NCBI RefSeq assembly: GCF_008831285.2
Contig: NC_045150.1
Location: forward strand, 10,554,001 to 10,618,000
Source of the DNA: Nymphaea colorata
Taxonomy: Eukaryota; Streptophyta; Magnoliopsida; Nymphaeales; Nymphaeaceae
Direction of reading: 5' to 3'
Length of the DNA stretch: 64,000 nt
Both the position numbers and the translations under genes were made by a program. The notes under the pieces are model-generated. The model was not told the DNA's origin and made no database searches. It saw only the letters and a list, made by a program, of their open reading frames with translations. Of the stretch, positions 24,045 to 36,319 are shown in pieces; within the stretch, counting starts at the first letter, position 1; every line of letters begins with the position of its first letter.

Positions 24045-24625
24045 ATCGTGCTCTTCTTCCTTTCACATATTTATACTTTTTTTGTACAAAATCAAATACA
24101 GGCATGAAAGAATATTTTCTATTACAACAGAATCATGCCTTCAACCTTCTAGAGAATTCCACATGCATGACAAAGAACACCACGATTCAATTTTACACCT
24201 TTACAATAGGTGTAAAGAAAACAAAGTTAATAACACAACTTTAAGAATTAGTTTTCATTTTTTGTAACAGATACCAAGAGGCAGAAGGCCCTAACATTCT
24301 TCTGTTTGAGCTTCATAGCCTCTTGAAAGTTGGAAATTGCTAAATCAAGCTTTCTCTAGTAAATCTCTTTAGAAGAGGACGACAATGTTGATGATGGTGG
24401 AGTTGGCAACAACAAGCTCATGAGGCGGCCTGCGACACACTTTACACTTAAGAGAGGAAATAAACTCTCTACCCCTTCTTCATGTGCTCCCCATCCCTGT
24501 TTCCATCAATGAGAAGCTCTCTATCTCTCTCTCTCTCTCTCAAGTGTTTAGTCTAGTGTTGATGACAAGGGTGGATGTTCGAAGCTAGTTATATGCCCAG
24601 GCTTGTGCACAGGCTCCCATGGATG
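24045..24625. repeat. Block A, copy 1 (local duplication)
   Basis: This aligns with 29300-29878 from GCATCGTGCTCTTCTTCC through GGAGTTGGCAACAACAAGCT to GGCTTGTG and GATGCCA. On the minus strand near 24345-24280 the sequence translates as KLDLAISNFQEAMKLKQKN, which resembles one helix pair of a TPR repeat, and the same frame appears in the other copy after an AG. It may be an exon relic. A CT microsatellite lies at 24520-24541. Confidence 0.65.
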
Positions 24626-24759
24626 CCAAGTACCCAAAAAGTGGGCTAAGAAGCTAGTACAAGTGGGCAGGGGGCACTTGTCATTTTCTTAAAGGCTATC
24701 ACCATACATGTAACCAGATGTCGTGGGTCTTGATGAAAAAATGTAGCTATAAAATTAAG

Positions 24760-25098
24760 AAGGCTTATGAAATTGGGGATGATATTAATTAAAATTGGGG
24801 ATTCAAATTTGGGTTCAGATTTATAAATTTACAATAATGTAGAATAAAATATATTATTTAGATCCGAATCTATAAACTTGGGTTTAGATATCCATTATCT
24901 TTTTTTTTTCTGGTATCTGATTGGGTATCTATTTGATGCTGAGTCTGAATCTGAATTTAGTCGGATGCCAATTTTTAATACCGAATCTGATCTGATTTTT
25001 TATTTGGATATCAAATTTCCCTTTTTTTCATATCTGACTTATTTAAAAAAACTTGATCTGTTATTTGATCAGAATCTGATTCATTGACATCCCTAATA
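24760..25098. mobile_element. Partial AT-rich hAT-type MITE
   Basis: The right end TTGACATCCCTA equals the right terminus of the element at 17619-17983, and the interior repeats GAATCTGAAT variants. The left terminus is not recognisable and no matching 8-base duplication is found, so this copy is truncated. Confidence 0.5.
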
Positions 25099-25963
25099 AC
25101 CTCTTGACCAAAGACTAATAGAACGATGAACTCCATGGGTCTCCTGAAGCTTGAGGAATTAAATGGCAACAGGGAAATAGAAAATGGTGACGAGAGATAT
25201 GAGAGATGAAGATGTCAGATGACGTTACACAGCCATTTGTGACACATTATTTCCACCATCAAATGGCAGCATACATCATCACATAAGATTCTACATCTAC
25301 AGCTCCAAAGGACCCTTACAAAACAGATTGTGGAAGAAACATGATGATTACTACAGGGCAATGATAAATCAACTTGAAGATAATGGAAGGTATAAGAATA
25401 TGTCTCTTATGTCTACATGCTTAAATCAATTAACAAATAGATAAAGTGTTTTAAATTGAATGAATCACCTTAAGTAAGAGCAGAGTTTGAATCTAGTGGG
25501 GATATGAATTCCTGAACATGATTTGTATTACTAATAACAGGAATCTTTCGTTCTTAATATGATATTTGAAGAGTTATCACCGACTCTCTTGAAAGAGTTG
25601 AGAAGATTCAAGAGGCATTGAGCCTAGCAACACTAATTTCTTTTGAATATTTTTTTGCAACAAAATATAGAGTCGATAAATATAAAAGAAAAATTAAAAA
25701 TGGAATTAAAATTACATGTGCCTTTCAAGTTTCTCTCTTTTTCATGAATTACATGAATGTTGAGAACCAGGTTTTTACTATTCGTACGTGGATTCTTTTT
25801 CAATACATGATAAAGTAGGTAATCTAGTTATGGTCCTTTCTCTTGTAAGCTCTCTAGTTCCATTGATGTACATGCCTCGCATGCAACTTGCTGTTGATTG
25901 AGTTGATTGTGAAACATGAACTTGTAGTGGTTCATCTTTGTCAACCTATTGCAAGGTTTTAAG

Positions 25964-26678
25964 ATCAAGCTACTGATATTGTTTCCAGGAAGGAAATTAA
26001 AAATGTGAAGGATGAATTGGTAAGAAAACTGACTTCTTTATTCAATAATGGACATATAATAGCTGAAGTGTATAAAACCTTTTTGTCATGTTAGTTTTCC
26101 CTTTCTTCTATTCTGTCTTAGTTATGTACTATATAGTAGTGCAGAACCACTTCTTTATATCTCTCCTCTTCTATCTAATTCTTGAATCCTTATAGTGGAT
26201 TTTTTTGGGTACTTGATCTATTTTCACTAAGTGGGGGAAAATTTTGTAACTGTTGAGTGAAAAACTCTAAAAAGTTAACTACTTTTGCGTCAAAGTCGTA
26301 ATCTAGTGAACCCACTTTAAGTTATGAGCCTACACTAAGGTTCAACTTTTATATAGGAGACTGTAGAAATACTTACCAAAAACCTTGAAGTTTTGTTGCA
26401 AGGTCACTCTTTATGCAAGACATATAGGTAATCTGGAGGGAAGATTGAGTAGGATATAAGGCACTCAAAGTATTTCAGCCCAAGCGAGGTAGTTGAATAT
26501 GGAATCATCGGCATGGCGTGAGCTGATGACTTTATTTCTTGTATAGAAGCGCCAGCTGAAAGGAAAACTCTTATTCAATTTTTTATGGGTACTTTGCAAT
26601 GAAAGAGGGAGAGAGGATCGCAGTGTTGTTGCTAATCTAAGAAAACCCAGCTTATATGACGAAGTTGAATTTTCTTAA
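25964..26678 (+). pseudogene. ClpR2-like Clp protease subunit, three C-terminal exons, copy 2 (pseudogene)
   Basis: Exon 25964-26019, between AAG and GTAAGA, reads QATDIVSRKEIKNVKDEL. The second exon from 26403 begins VTLYARHIG, then loses frame through a one-base deletion and gains a stop, but its end again reads YFSPSEVVEYGIIGM. Its donor has changed from GT to GC (26516). The third piece, 26589-26678, reads VLCNERGREDRSVVANLRK and ends in TAA at the position equivalent to copy 1. Comparing the two copies shows that the frameshifts in the second exon are at different places, so both arose after the duplication. Confidence 0.75.
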
Positions 26679-28861
26679 TTAACTGTAATCACTTTAACTA
26701 ATAAATGGATGGCATGTGATGATAGAAATCTTTCCATTCTTGTTAAGAAATGTCAAAGTTGAATTCTCTTTTCTTAATTGTAATCACTTTGACTTTGTAG
26801 TTTCTAACACGAGGTAAGCTAGTTATAGATTTTGTTTGTGAAATAACATAGTATGATCTCAGTTGAAAATTAGTCATATACCATTATACAATAATATCAA
26901 TTACTCATTGTTATTTAGTACAATAATATCTAACCGTATTAATTTGTACTTGCTGCCATGTTCTGTAGTTGATAGCATGATGGCCTAATTTGAGTGTTAT
27001 TACTTATTGATATAGCAGTTAAAGAAGTTATGTTTTTGAAAGTATAAATATTTATCTGTTCCCGGTGATGGAAAATACACAGCAGAATGCATGCACCATT
27101 TGACGCCACATGGTGAACAATGATTGGAAAATGCACAGCTCGAATTTGTTGTTTATGATGCCCATACATTCTTCTGCTAAGCTTTCTTCCATTTCACTGT
27201 CCATCAAAAGAAATATATTGTGGATCTACTCATGTTCCCAATCTTAGCCTTTCCACATTTTTTACAGTTACCACTTTGTTAGTCTTGTAAATTGTATTCG
27301 ATGTTTTTCAAATATGATGATTTAGGGAAACCTCTACCAAGTTTCATCACATACACTAGTATTGAACTCTTAACCTTCATCAGGATCTTTAGTGTGTTTA
27401 TTTATTCCAAGTTAATGATTAATTAGTGTTTGTCTCCAATTTGGATCTGCTATTTCTACAGTTGCATTCTGTGTAAAACAGCACTATTTTTTTATGACTT
27501 TTACAATTTTCAATATGTAATATGCATGTGCTTCAGATTCTGAGTGGCCTTTCTTCTTTCCCACAAAATGTTCTTGTGAAGAGGGGAGTTTCTAGTGTGT
27601 ATGTTTTTCTTTGTGGCTTTTGTAGCTTTTATATGTTGTATCCAGAAATGGCAAGAGCATTGCTTCATTTTCACTTATTCATTAATTTTTCATTTTATAT
27701 GTGAGATGCTGTAGGTCAGAGGATCATGTTATGGCCAGCAAAGTTTCCTAAAAAAAGAGAGGGATGTTCTGATCACACTCTATCCAAATTGCATTACAGG
27801 GGGAATAAAAGAAACAGAACATATTGATAAAATTAAGATGGATGGTGTACAAAGCTAAATGAATCTTCTTTCTAGGAACGCATACTTTCTTCGGCTGAGT
27901 TGTGATGACAATGGGCCAATGGCATCAATTAATAAGCAAACGATTGTCAAAGGGATCAGCAACTTTACGAAGGACCGACAGGTGCCATTTTCTTAGAGAT
28001 GCATATACATGATTTATAACTTGATGGTGGATGTTTTTGAGATGTTTCAATCTTCACAGCTACATTTGTAAGTTGTAAATAATTTTCTGATGACATTTCA
28101 AGACAACCCTCACAATAAATGACATGTAATTCAACTCGCATATAGCCTAAAAGTTGACACTTTCTGTTTCCATCTGTATTTTTGTTAATCCAAAATCTAA
28201 TGCATAGAGTGTTCATCTCTCTCTCTCTCTCTCTCTCTGTTTGTTTCAGTAGTCTATGTTTCTGTTTGTTGGTATCGATCTAGATTATCTGTTTGAAACC
28301 ATCCCACTTTCCAATTACAAAAAACTGGCTTACCTGCTATAGAGGCGGCATTTTGTTTTGTTTTCAAAAGAAAAAGGAGAACTATAGCAGTGAAGAAATC
28401 ACTGCTGTAAGAACTTCTAGCAACAACTTCTACCATTGTCAATAACTCAACGAGTTGTTACCAATGATATTATTGGCAATGACCCTTGGCCTAACAAAAG
28501 ACTTTTCCCTGTGCTGTAAAGGGCAAGGGCGACCTTAGCTATTCACTAGGGCAAGAGTATTTGCCAATAAGTTTATTGGCAACTGCATTATGACTATTGG
28601 CTATGGTAAAAGCCGTTGCCAATAGCATATATTATAGTTGTGGTTATAGACAAGCGGGCTAGAGCCCAACCCTGCTCATGTCTTGTCATGCTCAAGCTAT
28701 TGTGCTTTATAGGGTCAGTTCAAACTCCACTCAACTAACCAAGACCTAGCTTGTGCTCGACACTGAACCTTGAGCAAAGTATCCAGTAACAGGTATAAAA
28801 TGGACAGACTCAAGGCTCGTTTAAGCAAGAACAGTAATTTTATAGCTAACTACATCATTTT
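26679..28861. other. Block B copy 2 remainder, no gene recognised
   Basis: AT-rich sequence corresponding to 2142-4834. Open frames such as 27522-27704 are not conserved in the other copy. No RNA gene or transposon end is seen. Confidence 0.6.
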
Positions 28862-29299
28862 GGGAGGTATCGCAAGGTTAATCTAATGATCAACCTTCAG
28901 ATGAACATAAGCTGAGACTTCATAGTCTGGCTTGCAGTTACGAGATGAAGGATAGGGCTCAGGGCCACTATCCAACAGAATTAACAACCAAATTGAAGCG
29001 CCCAATTTGACATTTTTTTGGAACAATTTTTACCGGTGCAAAAGAAATCTAGCCACATAAAGAACTTTTGGGAAAAGAGGAGGCAGGGCTATAGAAAAAT
29101 ACGTCAATGCCTTTTTAGGCTCCTAAAAATAATGCATCAACCTGTTGCGCATCATCACAAGCCCAACACTACTCGTCCGCCACCACTCCTTCCTCCCCTT
29201 GCAATAACTTTCGAGTTTCAGATGATGCACAGGAGAAAATCAGGGCTGCCACGGAATCAACAGGGCATAACCAAGGAGGCTTTGAATGGATGGAACAGA
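28862..29299. other. Spacer between blocks B and A, no gene recognised
   Basis: A plus-strand frame of 132 codons from 29018 runs into block A, but it is composed of low-complexity and repeat sequence and matches no known family. Confidence 0.5.
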
Positions 29300-29878
29300 G
29301 CATCGTGCTCTTCTTCCTTTCACACATTTATACTCTTTCTGTACATAATCAATTTTTTTACAGGCGTAAAAGAATATTTTCTGTTACAACAAAATCATGC
29401 CTTCAACCTTCTATAGAATTTTACATGCGTGGCAAGGAATACCATGATTCAATTTTACAGCTTTACAATAGGTGTAAAAAAACAAAGTTAATATAACACA
29501 GCTTTAAGAATTCGTTTTCATTTTCCATAACAGATTCCAAGAGGCAGAATGCACTAACGTTCTTTCATTTGAGCTTCATAGCCTCCTGAAGGTTGGAAAT
29601 TGCTAAGTCATACCTTATCCACTAAATCTCTTGAGAAGACAACGATGACGTTGATGATGGTGGAGTTGGCAACAACAAGCTCATGAGGAGGCCTACGACA
29701 CACTTTACACTTAAGAGAGGAAATAAACACTCAACCCCTTCTTCATGTGCTCCCCATCCCTGTTTCCCTCACTGACAAGTTCTATCTCTCACATGTGTTT
29801 AGTCTAGTATAGATGACATGGGTGGATGCTCAAAGCTGGTTATATGCCTAGGCTTGTGACAAGCTCCTGTGGACGCCA
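29300..29878. repeat. Block A, copy 2
   Basis: Aligns with 24045-24625. It ends where block C copy 2 begins, at the overlap CAAAGAAGG. On the minus strand the TPR-like stretch reads YDLAISNLQEAMKLK followed by a stop, preceded by an AG that could be a splice acceptor. Confidence 0.65.
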
Positions 29879-30314
29879 AAGAAGGGCAAGAATGGAGCAC
29901 AAAACGCTAAGGCAAATGAATCAAATTACTCAAAATGTCAACCAGTAATCGAATTGGGCACGGTTATGTCATTCACAGAAGAAAAATACACCAGCACAGT
30001 CTCAGTCTTCCAAATTAAATAGAAATGTATATATCTTCCTTCTAATTAAAGTTTTAATTTTTTCACTATCATTGTTGCCAATTTTTTTTGCTCATTCTCT
30101 CCTTTCTTTCAGTCCAGTTGTACAAACAACCACAATATCACGGTCTTTCAATTGTTAAAGGTTGTTAATGTCATGTTGTATTTTCGTTCTGAAATGTTCG
30201 TTCTTTCTTGTCTGGTAATGACTTTGTTCAGAAGAGTACTCTATTCGCTTAAAGAAAACAACTAATAAGAAAATGATCTTCTCCTAATTCATGGTAATTG
30301 AAAATATATGAATA

Positions 30315-30772
30315 TGTACTGCCTTTTTCTTTCCAAATAAGCTCAAGCCAATCCTTGACGAACTGCTTGGGCCAAATTCAAGTTTTTAGAACTCGAGCCA
30401 AGTTCGAGCTGGCTAGAGTTCAGCTCTACTCGGTCTCGAATAAACCAGAAACTCTTCGGCAGCTCCAGCCACAACTATTAGTAAGTAATTGAGCCAGGTC
30501 TGATAGACAGCTTCACAGTTTAAGGCATATTTGGTCCAATTCAGACAATCTACCAAAAAAAAAAAGAAAAAAAAGAAAATCCGTAGACATTGGCAAACCC
30601 TCAGCAGTCATGGGGGTTTGCAATGACATTAGAAAATAAAATCTGTGCTTGTTGCCATAGGTGATAGTCACCACAAGAACACTCATTCTTGCCGATGGTG
30701 GATTGTCCATCCAGACATTCGAAGTGATGATTTTCCATCAACATCTCACTAAGGAAGACGATGCTCACAGAG

Positions 30773-30832
<60 letters not shown>

Positions 30833-30875
30833 GGAGAGAAATAAGGTACCTGAATGAATGCTCACCCTTAGCTAA
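30315..30875. other. Copy-2-specific insert with AT/AG microsatellite
   Basis: Sequence without counterpart in block C copy 1. It includes CTCGAGCCAAGTTCGAGCTG low-complexity sequence near 30388, A-rich tracts near 30556 and an (AT)n(AG)n microsatellite at 30774-30829. No coding sequence or clear termini. Confidence 0.5.
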
Positions 30876-30960
30876 TACAAAACTCTACAATATACATTGA
30901 TTTTCTTTTGGCATCTGCCAACCATTCACATCGAAAACACCCTACACATTTTTAAATTGC

Positions 30961-32279
30961 TGTTCACTGATCACCCACTTTGTTTTCTTTGACGTGGAAG
31001 AAAATATGTAGATCTAAATGACCTTGCTACTTCAACGTTCTCTGAGAGAGAGAGAGATCTGACTGGGGGAGAGATTCTAGTCTTTCGAAAAATAAACCTA
31101 TATCTGAAAGTATGACTATAAACCTGCATTCACATCGAAGCCACCCTGCATTTTTTTGTAGTTCTAAATGCATTTTTTAATGGTTATCACTGATGACATC
31201 TGTCCAACCATTTTATATATTTTCTTTCGGCATATATCTGTAATTTAATTTTGATTGTTTAGCTTTCTCGGCAATGCACATGCATTTAGTTAGTCAGGTT
31301 TTAGAAATAATTGCTCAAAACCACTAGTTTCGATGAGATGGTTTTGTATATCTATTGGTTGAACTTTTTTTTTTGGTCCCATGGCATATTCCATCCGTCG
31401 ACTTTTCTCCCGCATACCAAGTCAAAAAACTTTAACATATAACTTTTGTGTTTGGATCGTTTTCCAAGAGTGTCCTTTTAACTTCCGCGTACTCTTAGGT
31501 TGTTTGCGTGGCAAAACTCATTTTTTGAGGTAAAAAATGATTCTTCCTTCTAAGACACTGTTTCGTAAGAGTTTAGATGATAAGCAGTGCAAGTTCTATG
31601 AAGAATTATTTTTGGAAGAAAATATTTTACTCAAATTAATGAACAAACAAAAAACTGTTTTGGTTAAATATCCAAACATACAAATCTGTTTGCAAAACTA
31701 ATTACAAAATAAGTTTTAAAAAACTATTTTTCGTAAAACCTTTTTTTGTAGTGTGCCATTAAAACACTAACACATCTTAGACTGAACGTACTGAAATATT
31801 TCCACACTCTTTCACAAAATTATAAAAAGTGGCTCAATTTTTGGCAAAATAGTAAATCCCCAGTCAACTCTTGAAAATTAAGAAATGTGCACTTAACTTT
31901 TGTGATGAAATTTCGATGAGTTGCTTCTGCATGGAAGTCACTAAAATTATAAGGAATAATTTACACAGTTGACCATTTATTGAAAATTATCCTTTTTATT
32001 TTTGTCTTCCTTTGCAGATAATTTAGATTGAGATGAGTAATTTTTTAAATTATCCCTTTCTTTTAATGGCTGCTGCCGCTACAGCTTCTTAAACCCATTA
32101 ATACATAAGTCACTGATTTTTCCATTGCTCGGCCCGTTCAGTGCCACGACAAATTCAATACTTGGGAGACAATGCCCTTGGAGTCCAGGCTTTACCTTTT
32201 TCTCTTTAGGAATTAGGGCTTCGCCAACAGTTGAGCAGAAATGTCATACGCCCATGCCCATGCTTTTGAGCAGTACTCA
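30961..32279. other. Block C copy 2 spacer, no gene recognised
   Basis: Counterpart of 9150-10555, AT-rich, with no conserved open frame. Confidence 0.6.
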
Positions 32280-32660
32280 TGGAAATTGGATTGAAGAGCA
32301 CTTTCAAGGACCGCCTCACTTTGGTGAGTGGGGAGGTCAGTGCAATAGAGAACCTCAGATCTGATGCGAACAATCAGTCGACGGACCTGAGCTTAGAGCC
32401 GGTGGGCGAACTCACTCTAATGGTGTACCTTTTGGGAACAAGGCTTAATCCACTTAGTGTAGGCATTTTCCAGAGGTTGCAGATGATAGTTGTTCCTATT
32501 TGACCCGAAGCCAATTGATCTAGCCATGAGCCGGAAGAAGAGAGCTCTAGCAGGCCTTGGAGGACTGAACCCACGTTTGTGGCAAAATACGGGGATGACT
32601 TGTGGCTAGGGGTGAAAGGATATAGCTGGTTTTCCGCAAAATCTATTCCAAAAGGGATCT
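32280..32660 (+). pseudogene. rrn26: Nuclear copy of mitochondrial 26S rRNA fragment (NUMT), copy 2
   Basis: Same rRNA segment as at 10560-10985 and in places closer to the mitochondrial sequence: TTCCTATTTGACCCGAAGCC, GGCCTTGGAGGACTGAACCC, GATGACTTGTGGCTAGGGGT and ATATAGCTGGTTTTCCGC. A private deletion removes the bases between GTGAAAGG and ATATAGC (CCAACCAAGATCGG in copy 1), and the CTCGCCGGCCCGATC region of copy 1 is missing. The two copies share the gap at ACCTTTTG-GGAACA, so they descend from one insertion that was duplicated with block C. Confidence 0.8.
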
Positions 32661-32726
32661 CGGTGCATCACAAAAGACTGGGTCAATAAGTAGATTAAGA
32701 TTATATGTCTAAAAGATAGGTCCACT

Positions 32727-33496
32727 TAGGGCTGCACAACAAGTTGAGCCAGCTCAAACTTGATTTGATTGAACTCACTCGTTGAAGCTCAACTCGAACT
32801 CGACTTGTTTATAAATGAGTTGAGCTCGAGTTCAAATGTATACTCGAAATGTTAAATGAGTCGAGTTCGAGTTGTAAATGAAAGAAAAGAGAAACAAGAG
32901 AGGGAGAAAGTGACGACTCAAGAGGATGAGTATGAGTAAATCTCTTGCAATATTGACTGCAAGAGTATTCCTTAATTTATATAATGTTACAAGGTTACAG
33001 CGTGTGATGTAAATATGGAAACATTACAATGTTATGAAGTTGGTAACAAAGGTAAGAATCCAACGTTACAATGGTATCAATATAGCAAGGTGTTAGGTAT
33101 ATAATTTGGAATTCAGAAATTATTTCCTTGGCTGAGTTGATCCTCCAACTGATAATCTTTTCTTGCTTGTTCATCCGTTGCTTTCTCCTTGACATTTGGG
33201 AAATCTTTCACAGTAAAAACTCAACTCGGTTTGACTCTACAATGAATATTGAATTATAATAAGAAAAAAAAAATTGAACAAGTAAAAACTAAACAAGTTA
33301 GACAAGTGAAATGAAACAATACATGTTTAACATAAACAAGTTAAATGAGTCGAGTTTGAGCCCGATGTTGTATCATCGAGTCGAGCTCGAGCTTGTTTTG
33401 GAGCTCGAGTCGAGTTCAAGCTCGAGTTTGCTGAGTGAAGTCGAGCTCGGGCTGACCCAACTAGACCTTGACTTGACTCATGCATGTGCAGCCCTG
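32727..33496. mobile_element. hAT-type MITE with TAGGGCTG ends, copy 2, carrying a nested solo LTR
   Basis: Ends TAGGGCTGCA and TGCAGCCCTG are flanked by identical octamers GGTCCACT (32719-32726 and 33497-33504), a perfect hAT-type target-site duplication. Without the nested LTR and its 5-base duplication the element is about 431 bp, compared with 368 bp in copy 1. The interior is GAGCTCGAG/TCGAGTT low-complexity sequence. Confidence 0.8.
32879..33212 (-). mobile_element. Solo LTR of a Copia-type element, 334 bp
   Basis: The unit starts TGAAAGAAAAG and ends CTTTCACA on the plus strand and is flanked by GTAAA on both sides (32874-32878 and 33213-33217), a perfect 5-base target-site duplication. 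On the minus strand it has a TATATAAATTAAGG promoter-like box, then a pyrimidine-rich end CTCTTTTCTTTCA, as in plant Copia LTRs. No internal sequence follows, so the rest was removed by LTR-LTR recombination. Confidence 0.8.
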
Positions 33497-33504
33497 GGTC
33501 CACT

Positions 33505-36319
33505 ACATATTACAAAGAACAAAACCCTATTCTTAGGTTTTGATATGAAACCAAGCCCTGCTCTGCCAAAGCCAAATTGAGCTATAAACCAACAAAAAGG
33601 AGAAAACTGGAAAATTAGTGGAATTTGGGAAATAGTTGCCTAATACAACGCATCCAACTCGTTAATTATATGTGGGTAGATATCAATTAATTTGAAAGTG
33701 GTTTTTTTTTGTATTGTAGACTAAGTTAATCAAGATCAGAATATGCCTAACAACAGATTGTAGGCCAAACAGAAAAATATACACCATGTTTGAAAGCCCA
33801 AAAAACCGGCTGTGCTTCATGTCCATATTCATTTCAACATGCATGATGGTCGATCGAGCAGAAAATTTCTACAAGGTGTTATGATCCTCCCCAATTTTTT
33901 GAAAAATTATGATAACAAATATTAAGAAAAGTAACTTAGCAAATAGTAGAAGTAAAATGTTCTTGCTGTTTTTCGTAATTAAAAGAGAAACCAAATTTTC
34001 TAAGCCTTTAACTCACTAATATTTCATTTGTGTTTTTCTAAACAAAATCAATGATCTATATCTCTCTCTCCCTCCACCCCCACCTTCAAAAAAAAAAATT
34101 AAAATAAAATTCAATATTAGCTGTTTGTTAATTGGTACACTGTTTGGGATGTCCACTGTACATGAGGATCCACCTTACCAGCAAATGTTGCTGTTGTCTC
34201 AAAGATATGCACAATGAGCTAGAATCAACAGATTAATTGGCACCATTTTGGGGATTTTGTTCAGTCTTGTTAGCAACCGACACCCACCACTTTTATTAAC
34301 GGCTTTTCAAAATATTTTTATAAAAAACTTAATAACCTCAATATTGATTAATTTTGAATAATTTACTGTGGAAATTTAATATCCTCCAAGGTGTTAATTT
34401 CCAATCCTGCTGCAAATTAACTAAGCTAAACATGCCAAATTGTTTTCCTCTGACAACAAGGAAGAGATGCTTTTATATTTATTCGAACATGTACCGTTGT
34501 AGATGCATATTAATTATTAGTATATAGATTTTATCCTTCCTTTAAGCACCAAATTAATTATACATCCTCAGGAAATTCTAGACATAATTATTGCTCTTTT
34601 AATATTATGGCATCATATTATAGTAAAACTAGCTAAGTGATTTAGAGGTTCTTACGTAACAGATTATGTACTTTTCACAATGACAAACAATAGGATATAT
34701 AGCAAAAAATTAGCAAAAAAATTTACAACTATTTTGTCTCAATAGAAATAAACTCAGCAATATTTGCAATTATTTGATGTGTTTAGAATAAAATTCACAT
34801 GAAAAGGAGGCACTTTGGGCGTCACTCTCTATCACTGTAGAACATGGGGAAACAACCTGCTCACGAAATGATAAAGGTAGGGGGCTTTCCCCCCATAAAG
34901 CTGTTACTGCAACCTGCTCCCCAAATGGAGGCACTAATTGGGTCTTGTTATATATGCACTGTTTTAACATATTTTATGATAGTATTTAATTAACTTTTTC
35001 TGTATGTTGCATTTTGAGAAATATATGACTTTTAATTTCTAATACTGTTCGAGGATTCACAATTCAGTCAAACCAAATCAGCGATAAATTTCCACATCCG
35101 AACTGGTTGAAATCACAATTTTAGAATCAATTTTTTTGATGGAGTATAATACCCCACATAATGTCTAGGAAGGAGAACATAAATTAATTCATGCATTATT
35201 GCACCGCAAACTAAAGATAAATGACATGTCTCTGATAAACATGAAAATAAGTAACCAATACACAGAGAGCTCAAAATTTTGAGGCCCACTTTGTAAGCTT
35301 AATTCATTTCCTCCTTTCCTACCCACGTACAGATCCACATTTTACAGGCAACTCAGTCGTTTTCTAATGCACCACTGTCGTTTAAAACATCTCATATTTC
35401 ATCCTTTAATTTTAATGATTTTTTCAAAGCTATTTTTTTGAAAAACGTTGCATTCTTGGATACATGTCCTATGTGAACATCACGTTCTTGTTGCAGTAAT
35501 GCAAGGCGTATGTATGTCTAGATTTGATTGCTGCATTTAAAGATAATTTCATATCTTCAAATGCTATGGATGGAACATGGTTTTATTTTTTTTTTTCACA
35601 ATCCAACTTGGAAAGTTGCAATGAGAAGGATAGCACGTAACATGGAAAAACAAAAAAAAAATACATCAAGCAAGCAAAAAGTCATGCGGAACCATCTGTT
35701 GGGTGCTTCGAGTAATATTTATTTCAAAAACATTATTGCATAAATTGATGTACAATATTGTTCGAGTGATATTTATTTCAAAAACATTATTGCATGAATT
35801 AATTTTTCAAACATTTTTATACTATTAAGCATCAATACAAACTATATTGACAACAAACCACTATTATTTAGAAGATACACTAAACAAGTCAACCGAGTCA
35901 AATCTTAGAATAAAAGGCATAAAATTCTCATGATTCTAGTCCTTAAAATTCTGGTAGATCATTGACCGGTTTTGGCATAACAAGGCCATCTCAGGAATGC
36001 TCCAGCCACATTGCCAGCCCTTTGATTTGCAATCACCTGAAAAGGGAAGATGGGGATGAGAACTTGGGAAGGTTTCCCAAACAATGCATACTAGTGACTG
36101 ATTGCAGCTTACGTTAAGCAATTTGAAAGTATTGTCTCACTACTACATGAAACTGAGAGATTCAATATATGGTTTCAAGAACAAATATGCACACCAAAAC
36201 ATGTAACAATGAAAAGTACAACATTCATGAATATGAGAAAGAGTTTTGTCCGCCGCTTCGTGCTTGTAACGAGCGTATGCTGCATGTGGTCCTTTCATGC
36301 CCAAATATTGCATATGCAT
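33505..36319. other. Block C copy 2 spacer, no gene recognised
   Basis: Counterpart of 11435-14269. At 35700-35800 a short phrase (CGAGTAATATTTATTTCAAA...) is locally repeated. No protein family, RNA gene or transposon end is recognised. Confidence 0.6.

Larger units (their letters stand above)
25307..28861. repeat. Segmental duplication block B, copy 2
   Basis: Collinear with 745-4834 but without the inverted-repeat element found there. It starts near GGACCCTTACAAAAC and ends near CTAACTACATCATTTTGG. Its CT microsatellite at 28216-28238 is longer than the one in copy 1. The ClpR2-like exons are the only coding remnants recognised. Confidence 0.8.
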
